A stretch of 64,000 nt of DNA, taken from NCBI RefSeq assembly GCF_030063145.1, contig NZ_JASISM010000001.1:496001-560000 (forward strand), in the 5' to 3' direction. Position numbers and translations under genes: made by a program. Below are positions 19,792 through 28,185 of this stretch, piece by piece. The first letter of the stretch is position 1. Every line of letters starts with the position of its first letter. The stretch is from Cryobacterium sp. PH31-L1 (GTDB lineage Bacteria > Actinomycetota > Actinomycetes > Actinomycetales > Microbacteriaceae). The notes under the pieces were generated by a model. That model was not told the origin of the DNA. It did no database searches and worked only from the letters and a program-made list of their open reading frames with translations.

Positions 19792-19797
19792 TAAGCT
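19792..19797 (+). promoter_or_regulatory. -10 box of a leaderless promoter for the aldo/keto reductase
   Basis: TAAGCT six bases before the ATG at 19804. Confidence 0.55.
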
Positions 19798-19803
19798 GGA
19801 GCT

Positions 19804-20790
19804 ATGCACAAGCGCACCCTCGGACGAACCGGCCGCACCGTTTCTGTGATCGGCCTCGGAACCTGGCAGCTCGGCGCCGATTGGGGCGCCGTGTCTGATG
19901 CAGAGGCGACCGGGGTGCTGGCGGCATCCGCTGATGCGGGAATCACCTTCTTTGACACAGCGGATGTCTACGGTGACGGCCGCAGCGAGCGGCTGATCGG
20001 GCAATTTCTTGCGAATGACGCCCCGGGCGCTGAGATCACGGTCGCCACCAAGATGGGGCGCCGCGCCGAACAACTCGCTGAGAATTTTGTGCTCACCAAT
20101 TTTCGCTCCTGGACCGACCGCTCGCGCACGAACCTGGGCATGGACACCCTCGATCTCGTACAACTGCACTGCCCGCCGAGCGCGGTCTTCGACTCCGGCG
20201 AGGTCTACGACGCACTCGACACCCTCGTCGATGAGGGCGTCATCAGTAACTACGGGGTGAGCGTGGAGACCTGTGATCAGGCGCTCGCCGCGATCGGCCA
20301 CCCCGGCGTCGCCACCGTACAGATCATCCTGAACGCGTTTCGGCTCAAGCCGCTCGACGAGGTGCTGCCGGCCGCGCGTGCGGCCGGGGTCGGCATCATC
20401 GCGCGGGTTCCATTGGCCAGCGGACTGCTCACCGGCAAATATTCTCGCGAAACCGTGTTCGCCGAGAGCGACCACCGCAACTTCAACCGTGACGGCAGCC
20501 ACTTCGACGTAGGCGAGACCTTCTCCGGCGTCGACTTCGAGGTGGGCCTTCAGGCCGCCACCGAATTCGCCGCCCTGGCTCCGGCCGGCCTGACCCCGGC
20601 GCAGGCAGCGCTGGCCTGGGTCGCCCAGATCGACGGCGTGAGCGCCGTCATTCCCGGGGCTCGCTCGGTCGCGCAGGCGCAGGGCAATGCCACGGCGGGC
20701 GTTGCCGAACCACTCGACCTCGCTTTCAACGAGGGCGTGCAAGATATCTACGATCGGCTCCTGCGGGAGCAGATTCACCCGCGCTGGTGA
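19804..20790 (+). CDS. Aldo/keto reductase (IolS/YajO-like)
   Basis: A 328-residue TIM-barrel NAD(P)H oxidoreductase. The catalytic tetrad is D51, Y56 (FFDTADVYGDG), K83 (ATKMG) and H122 (LVQLHCPP). The C-terminal cofactor-binding helix is seen in AVIPGARSVAQAQGN. It belongs to the longer, IolS-like branch and not to the AKR5 branch of the other two reductases here. Followed directly by an MFS transporter with a TGATG overlap, so the pair may import or export and reduce the same carbonyl compound, an inference. Confidence 0.9.
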   Translation: MHKRTLGRTGRTVSVIGLGTWQLGADWGAVSDAEATGVLAASADAGITFFDTADVYGDGRSERLIGQFLANDAPGAEITVATKMGRRAEQLAENFVLTNFRSWTDRSRTNLGMDTLDLVQLHCPPSAVFDSGEVYDALDTLVDEGVISNYGVSVETCDQALAAIGHPGVATVQIILNAFRLKPLDEVLPAARAAGVGIIARVPLASGLLTGKYSRETVFAESDHRNFNRDGSHFDVGETFSGVDFEVGLQAATEFAALAPAGLTPAQAALAWVAQIDGVSAVIPGARSVAQAQGNATAGVAEPLDLAFNEGVQDIYDRLLREQIHPRW

Positions 20791-22055
20791 TGCGGCGTCG
20801 CCTGTCGGGCGGCCTCGGGCCTGCCTTCAACAACCTGTTCACGGCGAGCCTCGCGAGCAATCTTGGGGACGGTATCGCGCGTACGGCGCTGCCCCTGCTC
20901 GCGGCGCGGCTCACCGACGATCCTCTGCTGATCGCCGGTATCGCTGCCATGGCCATGCTGCCCTGGCTGCTCTGCGCCATCCCGGCCGGAATTCTGGTCG
21001 ACCGAATCGACCGTCGGATCGCGCTCGCGCTCGCCAACACCGTGCGCATGATCCTCGCCGTCGCCCTCTGCGTGCTCACCGCGACGGATGCCCTCACCAT
21101 CGTCTGGCTGTACGCCCTCATATTCATCTATGGCGCGTTCGAGACCGTGTATGACGGGGCGACCCGCGCGGTCGTTCCCAGCATCATCGGCCGCGCCGAC
21201 CTGCCCCGGGCCAATTCCCGCATCGAGGCCGGCGAGCTCCTGGTGCAGAATTTTCTGGCCGGACCGCTCACCAGCCTGCTGTTCGCCGTGTCAGTGCTCA
21301 TTCCGCTCGGTGCGAATGCGCTGGCTTTTCTGGTCGCTGCAGCGCTGGCGCTGTTCCTGCCCAAGATTGCGTCGGGCCGGCAGCACGCTCTGGTCGGCGA
21401 CAGAAGCGAAGCGGCCTGGTATCGCCAGTTCGTCGACGGCTACCGGTTTATCGTGAAGAGCCGCATGCTCGTGATTCTCTGGTTGCTGAGCACGGTGGTT
21501 GGGCTGGCGTTCTCGTTCGCCACGGCCAGCTTTGTATTGTTCGTGCTGGGACCGCTCGAGGTGCCGGAGGCCTGGTTCGGAGTTTTCATGCTGAGCGGCG
21601 CGATCGGCGGCATCGTCGGATCCGTTCTCACCGCTACGCTCAAGAACCGCCTGAATGCCGGGCCGACCATGGCGATCATGCTCGTCCTGAGCGGCCTGGC
21701 GTTCCTGATTGTTGGCCTCTGGCCCAACCTCTGGGTGACCGTGATCTTCTTCGCGGTCAGCAGTGGCGCGGTGACTGTCTGGAACATTCTGGTGATGTCC
21801 CTGCGGCAGAGCATCATCCCCGGACACCTGCTCGGGCGCGTGCACGGTACCTGGCGCACCCTGCTCTGGGGAGCGACACCGATCGGGAGCGTGCTCGGCG
21901 GCTTGGTCGGGCGCATCGATCTTGCCTTGCCGTTCATCATCGGCGGCGTGGTCGCGACGGTGCTCGGCCTCGTGTTCTACCGGTTTGTCAGCCGGCTGCC
22001 GAACGCCGAAGACGTGCCAGACCCGCTTGGGCCGGACGCCCTCGTTCCCCTCTAG
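20790..22055 (+). CDS. MFS transporter
   Basis: A 421-residue major facilitator with about twelve spans. The loop between spans 2 and 3 carries the motif A-like GILVDRIDRRIALAL, and the second half starts after a loop near residue 200. Start is the ATG sharing one base with the reductase TGA; a GTG one codon earlier gives a four-base overlap. It resembles the MFS_3/enterobactin-exporter-like group. Its substrate is unknown. The stop is only three bases from the stop of a convergent reductase gene. Confidence 0.85.
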   Translation: MRRRLSGGLGPAFNNLFTASLASNLGDGIARTALPLLAARLTDDPLLIAGIAAMAMLPWLLCAIPAGILVDRIDRRIALALANTVRMILAVALCVLTATDALTIVWLYALIFIYGAFETVYDGATRAVVPSIIGRADLPRANSRIEAGELLVQNFLAGPLTSLLFAVSVLIPLGANALAFLVAAALALFLPKIASGRQHALVGDRSEAAWYRQFVDGYRFIVKSRMLVILWLLSTVVGLAFSFATASFVLFVLGPLEVPEAWFGVFMLSGAIGGIVGSVLTATLKNRLNAGPTMAIMLVLSGLAFLIVGLWPNLWVTVIFFAVSSGAVTVWNILVMSLRQSIIPGHLLGRVHGTWRTLLWGATPIGSVLGGLVGRIDLALPFIIGGVVATVLGLVFYRFVSRLPNAEDVPDPLGPDALVPL

Positions 22056-22058
22056 GGC

Positions 22059-22874
22059 TCAATCGAGGTCGTCGGGATCCTTGCCGGTGCGTTCGCCGCT
22101 CTCCAGACCGGCAATGGCCGCCAGGTCGTCGGCGTCGAGCCGAATGTCGAACACATCGATGTTGGCGCGAATGCGCGCCGGTGTGACCGACTTGGGAATG
22201 ACCACGTTGCCAAGCGCGAGATGCCAGGCGATCACGATCTGCGCGGCCGACTTGCCGTGTTTGGCACCGATCGCATCAAGGGCCCGGTTGCCGATTGCAC
22301 GCCCGCGAGCCAGCGGCGACCACGCTTCGGTCAGGATGCCGTGGGCCGCGTCATACGCGCGCACCCCCGCCTGCGGAAGCCACGGGTGCAACTCCACCTG
22401 ATTGAGCACCGGCACTATCTCGGTCTCATTCAGCAGTCGGTCGAGATGGTGCGGATGAAAGTTCGACACACCGATCGAGCGGGCGCGGCCCGTGGCCCGG
22501 ATGGCCTCGAGCGCCCGATAGGTCTCGACGTAGCGATTCTGGGTCGGGGCCGGCCAGTGGATCAGATAGAGGTCGACGTAGTCGAGGGCGAGTTTGGCCA
22601 GGCTCTCGTCGAACGCTTTCAGCGTCTCGTCGTAGCCGTGGCGATCGTTCCACACCTTGGTGGTCACGAACACGTCCTCGCGGGGCACGGCCGAGCGCGC
22701 GAGCCCCTGCCCGACGCCGACCTCGTTCTCGTAGAGGGCTGCGGTGTCGACGTGGCGGTACCCGGCGGCCAAGGCGACCTCGACGGTGTCGGCGGCGAGG
22801 GCATCCGCTACTTTGTAGACCCCGAGACCGAGCTGGGGGATCAGGTGGCCGTCATTGAGGGTGAGGGAGGTCAT
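22059..22874 (-). CDS. Aldo/keto reductase (AKR5, 2,5-diketo-gluconate reductase-like)
   Basis: A 271-residue NADPH-dependent reductase with catalytic D43, Y48, K73 and H106 (TKVWND and [10 protein letters not shown]). IPKSVTPARIRAN is the 2'-phosphate-binding segment that favours NADPH. It reads as a normal AKR5 member and is a close paralogue of the reductase at 38.8-39.6 kb. Its -10 box TAACAT lies six bases before the ATG and its first three bases are the stop codon of the MFS gene upstream. Confidence 0.9.
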   Translation of the reverse strand: MTSLTLNDGHLIPQLGLGVYKVADALAADTVEVALAAGYRHVDTAALYENEVGVGQGLARSAVPREDVFVTTKVWNDRHGYDETLKAFDESLAKLALDYVDLYLIHWPAPTQNRYVETYRALEAIRATGRARSIGVSNFHPHHLDRLLNETEIVPVLNQVELHPWLPQAGVRAYDAAHGILTEAWSPLARGRAIGNRALDAIGAKHGKSAAQIVIAWHLALGNVVIPKSVTPARIRANIDVFDIRLDADDLAAIAGLESGERTGKDPDDLD

Positions 22875-22880
22875 CCCTCA

Positions 22881-22886
22881 ATGTTA
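22881..22886 (-). promoter_or_regulatory. -10 box of a leaderless promoter overlapping an upstream stop codon
   Basis: TAACAT on the minus strand, six bases before the aldo/keto reductase ATG. The TAA is also the stop of the MFS gene at 22884. Confidence 0.5.
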
Positions 22887-24092
22887 GGAGACCTGAATCT
22901 GAATGGGCTCGGTGTCGGGGATGGGGCTCACGTCGCGGCCGCGCAGGTCGGGGTGCCAGCGACGGCCTAGCGCGGGAATGATGCAGCCGAGGGCGGCGAA
23001 ACTCGCGGCGACGTAGATGGCCGAGACCGGGCCGGAGTGGTCGATCGAGAACCCGGCGATGGCGGAGCCCATGGCGGCGCCGATCAGCTGGCCGGTGCCG
23101 ACCCAGCCGTAGGCTTCGGCGGTGTCGCTGAACTTGACGCTCGCCGAGACGATGCCGAACAGAACGGCGAAGGCGGGGGCGATGCCGACCCCGGCCAGGA
23201 GCAGGGCAAAGGACAGCCACCAGAAGGTGAGCCACAGGCTGGCCAGGGCGAGGCCGATCGTGACGATGAGCATGCGGGCAGCGAGCGCCCACGGGCCGAT
23301 CGGGGCGTGGCCGAGCGCGAGCCCGCCAATGAGCGAACCGATCGCGAAGATGCCGAGTACCCAGCCAGCGTCGGCGCTGCCGTGACCGAATACCGCGACG
23401 ACCCCCGCCTCTACCGCGGCGCAGGCCGCGACCAGCGTGAACCCGACTATGGTGCTGAGCAGTACCTCGGGCTTTTTGAGCACGACGCCGAGCTTGCGCC
23501 GGCTGCGCGGGATGCGGACCCGGCCGACCTCGGGCAGCGAGACGAACCAGATTCCGCCGGCCACCAGAAAGAATGCGGCGAGCAGGATGCCGGCGGTCGT
23601 CGATACCTGCAGCGCCACGAAGGTCGCGATCACCGGCCCGAGCACCCAGATGATCTCCTGCGCCGAGGCGTCGAGCGAGAACAGCGGCGTGAGCTGGCGG
23701 GAGTTGACGATCTTGGGGTAGATCGTGCGCACGGCCGGCTGGATCGGCGGGGTCGACAGCCCGGCGACGAATCCGATGAGCATCAGGCTCAGCACCGACA
23801 GCGGAACGAGGGCCATGACCACGATCGACACGGCGCAGATGAACATGGTCGCGATGATGACGGGGCGCATGCCCAGCCGGCCCATCAGCCGGCTGGTGAG
23901 GGGACCGGCAATGGCCTGGCCGATGCTCATCGCGCCGAGAACGAGCCCCGCTGCACCGTACGAATCGAAGATGCGCTCGATGTGAATGAGAAAGGCGAGG
24001 GAGAGCATTCCAAAGGGAAACCTCGCCGTCAACTGCGCGCCGATCAGGCGGGATACGCCCGGAGTGCGCAGAAGAGTCCAGTAACTTTTCAC
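22884..24092 (-). CDS. MFS transporter near the siderophore locus
   Basis: A 402-residue major facilitator with about twelve spans and the short motif GPLTSRLMGRLGMRPVI in the 2-3 loop. The start is GTG; TAGACT lies nine bases before it, so any leader is very short. The gene is divergent from the siderophore-interacting protein, and the iron box at 24163-24181 lies in the 77-base region between them, so it may be iron controlled. A siderophore exporter is a fair guess, but the sequence itself does not show the substrate. Confidence 0.82.
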   Translation of the reverse strand: MKSYWTLLRTPGVSRLIGAQLTARFPFGMLSLAFLIHIERIFDSYGAAGLVLGAMSIGQAIAGPLTSRLMGRLGMRPVIIATMFICAVSIVVMALVPLSVLSLMLIGFVAGLSTPPIQPAVRTIYPKIVNSRQLTPLFSLDASAQEIIWVLGPVIATFVALQVSTTAGILLAAFFLVAGGIWFVSLPEVGRVRIPRSRRKLGVVLKKPEVLLSTIVGFTLVAACAAVEAGVVAVFGHGSADAGWVLGIFAIGSLIGGLALGHAPIGPWALAARMLIVTIGLALASLWLTFWWLSFALLLAGVGIAPAFAVLFGIVSASVKFSDTAEAYGWVGTGQLIGAAMGSAIAGFSIDHSGPVSAIYVAASFAALGCIIPALGRRWHPDLRGRDVSPIPDTEPIQIQVS

Positions 24093-24157
24093 AATGATTT
24101 CAGTCTAGGGTCGGTCGGTCACTTTGCGTCCGACCCCCACCGTGAGGCCAGGCATGC

Positions 24158-24181
24158 CATACTAAGGTAATGCTTACCTTA
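24158..24181 (+). promoter_or_regulatory. DtxR/IdeR iron box overlapping the start codon of the ferric-siderophore reductase
   Basis: TAAGGTAA and TTACCTTA (24163-24170 and 24174-24181) form a perfect palindrome with a three-base centre and fit the 19-bp DtxR/IdeR consensus. The ATG at 24170 lies inside the operator. CATACT at 24158-24163, six bases before the ATG, is the likely -10 box. Iron-loaded repressor would therefore cover the -10, the transcription start and the start codon. Confidence 0.85.
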
Positions 24182-25147
24182 CCGATCGTGACCGGTCCCG
24201 GCGCTACGGCGGTCGCCGACCGCCCGGCCTACCGCCCCTATCGCGCGACGGTCGTCGGCATCCGCTTATTGAGTGAACATTTCACCCGGGTGACCTTCTT
24301 CGGTGCGCACTTCGACACCTTCGGCACGGCCGGGCTCGACCAGCGCGTCAAGATCGTGTTTCCGCTTCCGGGCCGGGGTCTCTCCGACATCGGCGCCGAC
24401 CACGAGGAAACCATTGCCACGGGCCGCTGGTATGACCGCTGGCGTGCGCTGCCCGACGCCGATCGCAACCCGTTTCGCACCTACACGATTCGTGCCGTGC
24501 GCCCCGAGCAGCGTGAACTCGACGTGGACTTCGTCACCCACGCCGGTCACGGCCCGCTCGGCCCGGCCGCGAGTTGGCTACAGGCCGTTTCCATCGGCAG
24601 TGACGTTCTCATCGTCGGGCCCGACGAGCGCAGCCCGGGCCGGGCGATCGGCCTCGACTGGCACCCGGGCCAGGCGACCGACCTGCTGCTGGCCGGCGAC
24701 GAGACCGCCGCCCCCGCCATCTGCAGCATCCTCGAAAGCCTGCCTGCCGGCCGCCGCGCCCGCGCCTTCATCGAGATGCCCACCGGGGCGGACGCCCTGC
24801 CCCTCGTTCCGCCCGCGGGGTGCGAGATCACCTGGCTGGCCCGCGATCGGGCACCGCACGGAGAGCGCCTCGACGCCGCCGTGCGTGGCTGGGTCGCGAG
24901 CAATCGCGCCCTGGTCGAGGCCGCGGTCGCGGCGGCTGCGCAGCCGCTCGCCGAGGTCGACGTGGACTGTGACCTGCTCTGGGAATCGCCCACCGAAGAG
25001 AACGGGGCCGGGTTCTACGCCTGGCTCGCCGGAGAATCCTGCACGATCAAACTCCTGCGACGCTTTCTGGTTAGCGAGACCGGCATCGACCGCTCGAGGG
25101 TGGCTTTCATGGGCTACTGGCGGCTCGGCCGGTCCGAAGCTCAATGA
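24170..25147 (+). CDS. Siderophore-interacting protein (ferric-siderophore reductase)
   Basis: A 325-residue flavin reductase of the ViuB/YqjH family, which releases iron from imported ferric siderophores using NAD(P)H. The FAD-binding motif is RTYTIRAVRPEQRELDVDF, followed by GPLGPAASWL, the pyridine-nucleotide strand LAGDETAAPAICSIL, and the family C-terminus FYAWLAGES and VAFMGYWRLG. It appears leaderless, with the iron box over its start. It overlaps the first permease by four bases (ATGA), so reduction and uptake are co-made. Confidence 0.94.
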   Translation: MLTLPIVTGPGATAVADRPAYRPYRATVVGIRLLSEHFTRVTFFGAHFDTFGTAGLDQRVKIVFPLPGRGLSDIGADHEETIATGRWYDRWRALPDADRNPFRTYTIRAVRPEQRELDVDFVTHAGHGPLGPAASWLQAVSIGSDVLIVGPDERSPGRAIGLDWHPGQATDLLLAGDETAAPAICSILESLPAGRRARAFIEMPTGADALPLVPPAGCEITWLARDRAPHGERLDAAVRGWVASNRALVEAAVAAAAQPLAEVDVDCDLLWESPTEENGAGFYAWLAGESCTIKLLRRFLVSETGIDRSRVAFMGYWRLGRSEAQ

Positions 25148-26193
25148 CCCTGGCTCTCGAACGACCCGTGGCCGTGCCCGTGTCACCGCGCGCCCGCCCG
25201 CGTCGGGTCGTCATCGGCTTCGCGCTCGCCGTCGTGTTGCTCGCGCTCAGCGTGGCCGCATCGCTCCTGGTCGGCACCCGCGATATCGCGCCCGGCATCG
25301 TGTGGACCGCCCTGTTCAGCCCGGACCGCACCCTGACCGACCATGTCGTCATCTTGGACTTGCGGGTACCGCGTACCGTCGTCGGCCTGCTCGCCGGCCT
25401 CGCCCTCGGCCTGGCCGGCGCCCTCATGCAGGGCGTCACGCGCAACCCCATCGCCGACCCGGGCCTGCTCGGCGTCAACGCGGGCGCCTCGCTGTTCGTC
25501 GTCGCCGGGATCGCCTGGTTCGGCGTGACGTCCTCCCTGGGCTACGTCTGGTTCGCCTTCGCCGGCGCCGCAGTGGCTGCCACCATCGTGTATCTGATCG
25601 GTTCGCTCGGCCGTGAAGGCGCGACGCCGGTCAAGCTCGCCCTGGCCGGAACCGCGCTCACTGCAGCATTCACCTCGCTCATCACCATCGTGCTGCTCGC
25701 CGACACCGAAACCTTCGACCGCTACCGGTTCTGGGCGGCCGGCTCCCTCGTGGCACGAGGCCTCGACGCGGCCCTGCCGCTCGCGCCGTTCATCGTGGTC
25801 GGTCTGGTGCTGGCGATTGTGGCCGCCCGCATGCTCAACGCCCTCGCGCTCGGCGACGATCTCGCCCGCGGCCTCGGCCAGAACCTCGTGGTCGCCCGAA
25901 TCGTCTGCGCCGTCGCCATCGTGCTGCTCTGCGGCGCGGCGACGGCGATGGCCGGCCCGATCGTGTTCGTCGGCCTCGCAGTGCCGCACGTCGCGCGCTG
26001 GATCACCGGCCCCGACTACCGGCTGATCATCGCGTTCTCGGCGCTGTTCGGCCCGACCCTGCTCGTGGCGGCCGACGTGCTCGGACGCCTCATCGCCCAG
26101 CCCGGCGAAATCGAGGCAGGTCTCGTCGTCGCGTTCCTCGGCGCGCCGGTGCTGATCGCTCTGGTGCGTCGCGTGAAACTGGCCGGCCTGTGA
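25144..26193 (+). CDS. Iron-siderophore ABC transporter permease (FecCD, first)
   Basis: A 349-residue FecCD-family permease with about nine to ten spans. The family landmarks GALMQGVTRNPIADPGLLGVNAGA and GLAVPHVARWITGPDYR are present, the latter near the ATPase-coupling region. It would form a heterodimer with the next permease. ATGA overlap upstream and GTGA or TGATG overlap downstream. Confidence 0.94.
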   Translation: MTLALERPVAVPVSPRARPRRVVIGFALAVVLLALSVAASLLVGTRDIAPGIVWTALFSPDRTLTDHVVILDLRVPRTVVGLLAGLALGLAGALMQGVTRNPIADPGLLGVNAGASLFVVAGIAWFGVTSSLGYVWFAFAGAAVAATIVYLIGSLGREGATPVKLALAGTALTAAFTSLITIVLLADTETFDRYRFWAAGSLVARGLDAALPLAPFIVVGLVLAIVAARMLNALALGDDLARGLGQNLVVARIVCAVAIVLLCGAATAMAGPIVFVGLAVPHVARWITGPDYRLIIAFSALFGPTLLVAADVLGRLIAQPGEIEAGLVVAFLGAPVLIALVRRVKLAGL

Positions 26194-27272
26194 TGACACT
26201 GCCGCAGAAAGCGGATGCCGCCCTGCGCGCCGTCCCCCCTCGCGCCGTCCCCCTTCTGGCCCACGCGCGCGCCCAGCGCGGCCGGCGCAGCCGGAGCGTC
26301 GTGCTCGTACTTCTGGCTGCCCTCGTGGTTGTCGCGGCGTTCAGCCTCGCCGTCGGCGCGTACTCGCTCAGCGTTCCCGACCTGCTGCGAACCCTGACCG
26401 GTCAGGGAACCCAGAGCGAGAATTTCATCGTGCTCTCGCTGCGCCTGCCCCGACTGACCCTGGCAGTGCTCGTCGGTGTGGCGTTCGCGCTCTCCGGCGC
26501 CGTGTTCCAAACCGTGTTGCGCAACCCGCTCGCCAGCCCGGACATCATCGGAGTCACCGGGGGAGCGAGCGCCGCCGCCGTCTTCGGCATGCTCATCCTC
26601 GGCTTTGGAAGCGTCGCCACCTCCCTCGCCGCCTTCGCCGGAGCTATCATTGTCGCCTGCGCCATCTACCTGCTGGCCTGGCGCGGCGGCGTGGTCGGCT
26701 ACCGCTTCGTGCTGATCGGCGTGGGCGTCGCCTTCATGGTGCAGGGCCTGCTCGGCTACCTGCTGTCGCGCGCCGACCTGAACGACGCCCAGGGCGCGCT
26801 GCTCTGGCTGGTCGGCAGCGTCAGCGGCGCCCGCTGGCAGGACATCGCCGTCGTGGCCCTCGTTCTGCTCGTGTTGCTGCCGGTTATTCGCCTGCTCAGC
26901 GGGCCTCTGCGCGCCCTGCAACTCGGCGATGACCTGGCCTCGAGCCTCGGCGTCGGGGCCGAACGCACCCGACTCCTGCTGCTCGTGATCGCCGTGGCCC
27001 TCGCTGCGACGGCCACCGCGGCGGTCGGCCCGCTCGCCTTCGTGGCCTTCGTGGCGGCTCCGATCGCCCGACGAGTCCTCGGCACCGGCGGCCTCGCCCT
27101 CATTCCCGCGGCACTGATCGGAGCGCTCATCACGGCCGTGGCCGATTTCACGGCCCAGCACCTGCTGCCCGGGCAGCTCGAACTCCCCGCCGGAATCATC
27201 ACGGGCGCGATCGGCGCACCCTATCTGCTCTGGCTGCTCGCCACCAGCAACAAAACCGGAAAGGGTGCCTGA
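26193..27272 (+). CDS. Iron-siderophore ABC transporter permease (FecCD, second)
   Basis: A 359-residue FecCD permease. GAVFQTVLRNPLASPDIIGV and GPLAFVAFVAAPIARRVLG are the conserved segments; the second replaces the usual VGPIAFVGLxxPH with a variant lacking His. An N-terminal basic stretch of about 30 residues precedes span 1. ATG at 26193 is chosen; the GTG one codon before would overlap the previous gene by four bases. It shares one base with the ATPase gene (TGATG). Confidence 0.93.
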   Translation: MTLPQKADAALRAVPPRAVPLLAHARAQRGRRSRSVVLVLLAALVVVAAFSLAVGAYSLSVPDLLRTLTGQGTQSENFIVLSLRLPRLTLAVLVGVAFALSGAVFQTVLRNPLASPDIIGVTGGASAAAVFGMLILGFGSVATSLAAFAGAIIVACAIYLLAWRGGVVGYRFVLIGVGVAFMVQGLLGYLLSRADLNDAQGALLWLVGSVSGARWQDIAVVALVLLVLLPVIRLLSGPLRALQLGDDLASSLGVGAERTRLLLLVIAVALAATATAAVGPLAFVAFVAAPIARRVLGTGGLALIPAALIGALITAVADFTAQHLLPGQLELPAGIITGAIGAPYLLWLLATSNKTGKGA

Positions 27273-28135
27273 TGACCCCGCGACTGCGCGCCGAAGGCAT
27301 TACCCTCGGCTACGACCACACGCCCATCATCGACGGCCTCGATCTCGAGGTTATCCCCGGTGCGATCACGGTCATTGTCGGCGCCAACGCCTCCGGCAAA
27401 TCCACCCTGCTCAAGGGACTCTCCCGATTGATCAAACCGGATGCCGGCCAAGTCACCCTGGATGGCCGCAACATCGCCGCGCTGCCCGGAAAAAAGGTTG
27501 CGACCGTCGTCGGACTGCTGCCGCAGCAGCCCGTCGCTCCCGACGGCATCACCGTGGCCGACCTGGTCGGCCGCGGTCGCTACCCGCACCAGGGCTGGTT
27601 TCGGCAGTGGTCGAGCACCGGCGACGAGATCGTCGCCGCGGCGATGGTCGCCACCAACACGCACGAGCTCGCTGCCCGCCGCCTCGAAGACCTCTCCGGC
27701 GGGCAGCGGCAGCGGGTCTGGATTGCCATGGCCCTCGCCCAGGACCCGGAGATTCTGCTGCTTGACGAACCCACGACATTTCTCGACGTGACCCACCAAA
27801 TAGAGGTGCTCGACCTGCTGCTCGAGCGCAACCGCGAACACGGAACGACCGTCGTGATGGTGCTGCATGACCTCAACCTCGCCGCCCGCTACGCCGACCA
27901 CCTCGTCGTCATGCGCGCCGGCAAAATCGTCGCGACTGGCGCGCCCGCAGACACGCTCACCGCCGAGATCGTGCGCTGTGCCTTCGACCTAGAGGCACGG
28001 ATTGTGCCAGACCCGGTCTGTGGTGCGCCCATGGTCGTTCCGATCGGCCGGTTCCATGGGCGAGCGGCCGACACTGATCCAGCGCCCGTCGATCCTGCAC
28101 CGTCGACTCGTTCCCGGGTACAGCAGCAGGTATAA
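27272..28135 (+). CDS. Iron-siderophore ABC transporter ATP-binding protein
   Basis: A 287-residue FecE-type ABC ATPase. Walker A is GANASGKST near residue 38, the signature LSGGQRQRVWIAMAL follows, then Walker B ILLLDEPTTFLD and the switch His in VLHDLNLAARY. Q-loop LLPQQPVAP is intact. About 30 extra C-terminal residues are Asp/Pro-rich. It completes the importer with the two permeases and the binding protein 50 bases downstream. Confidence 0.95.
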   Translation: MTPRLRAEGITLGYDHTPIIDGLDLEVIPGAITVIVGANASGKSTLLKGLSRLIKPDAGQVTLDGRNIAALPGKKVATVVGLLPQQPVAPDGITVADLVGRGRYPHQGWFRQWSSTGDEIVAAAMVATNTHELAARRLEDLSGGQRQRVWIAMALAQDPEILLLDEPTTFLDVTHQIEVLDLLLERNREHGTTVVMVLHDLNLAARYADHLVVMRAGKIVATGAPADTLTAEIVRCAFDLEARIVPDPVCGAPMVVPIGRFHGRAADTDPAPVDPAPSTRSRVQQQV

Positions 28136-28137
28136 AT

Positions 28138-28166
28138 TTAGGGTAGGCTAGCCTAAGTAATAAAGT
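28138..28166 (+). promoter_or_regulatory. DtxR/IdeR iron box and promoter for the siderophore-binding protein
   Basis: TTAGGGTAGGCTAGCCTAA (28138-28156) matches the 19-bp DtxR/IdeR consensus closely. TTAGGG at its left end can serve as -35, with a 17-base spacer to TAAAGT (28161-28166) as -10. The box therefore covers the -35 and most of the spacer. It gives the receptor a second iron-controlled promoter. Confidence 0.85.
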
Positions 28167-28185
28167 TAACGAACTGGAGAACTTC

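Noticed and set aside
23037-24170. 377-codon open frame on the plus strand
   Set aside because: Opposite a clear MFS transporter; composition is charged and repetitive, typical of an antisense frame.
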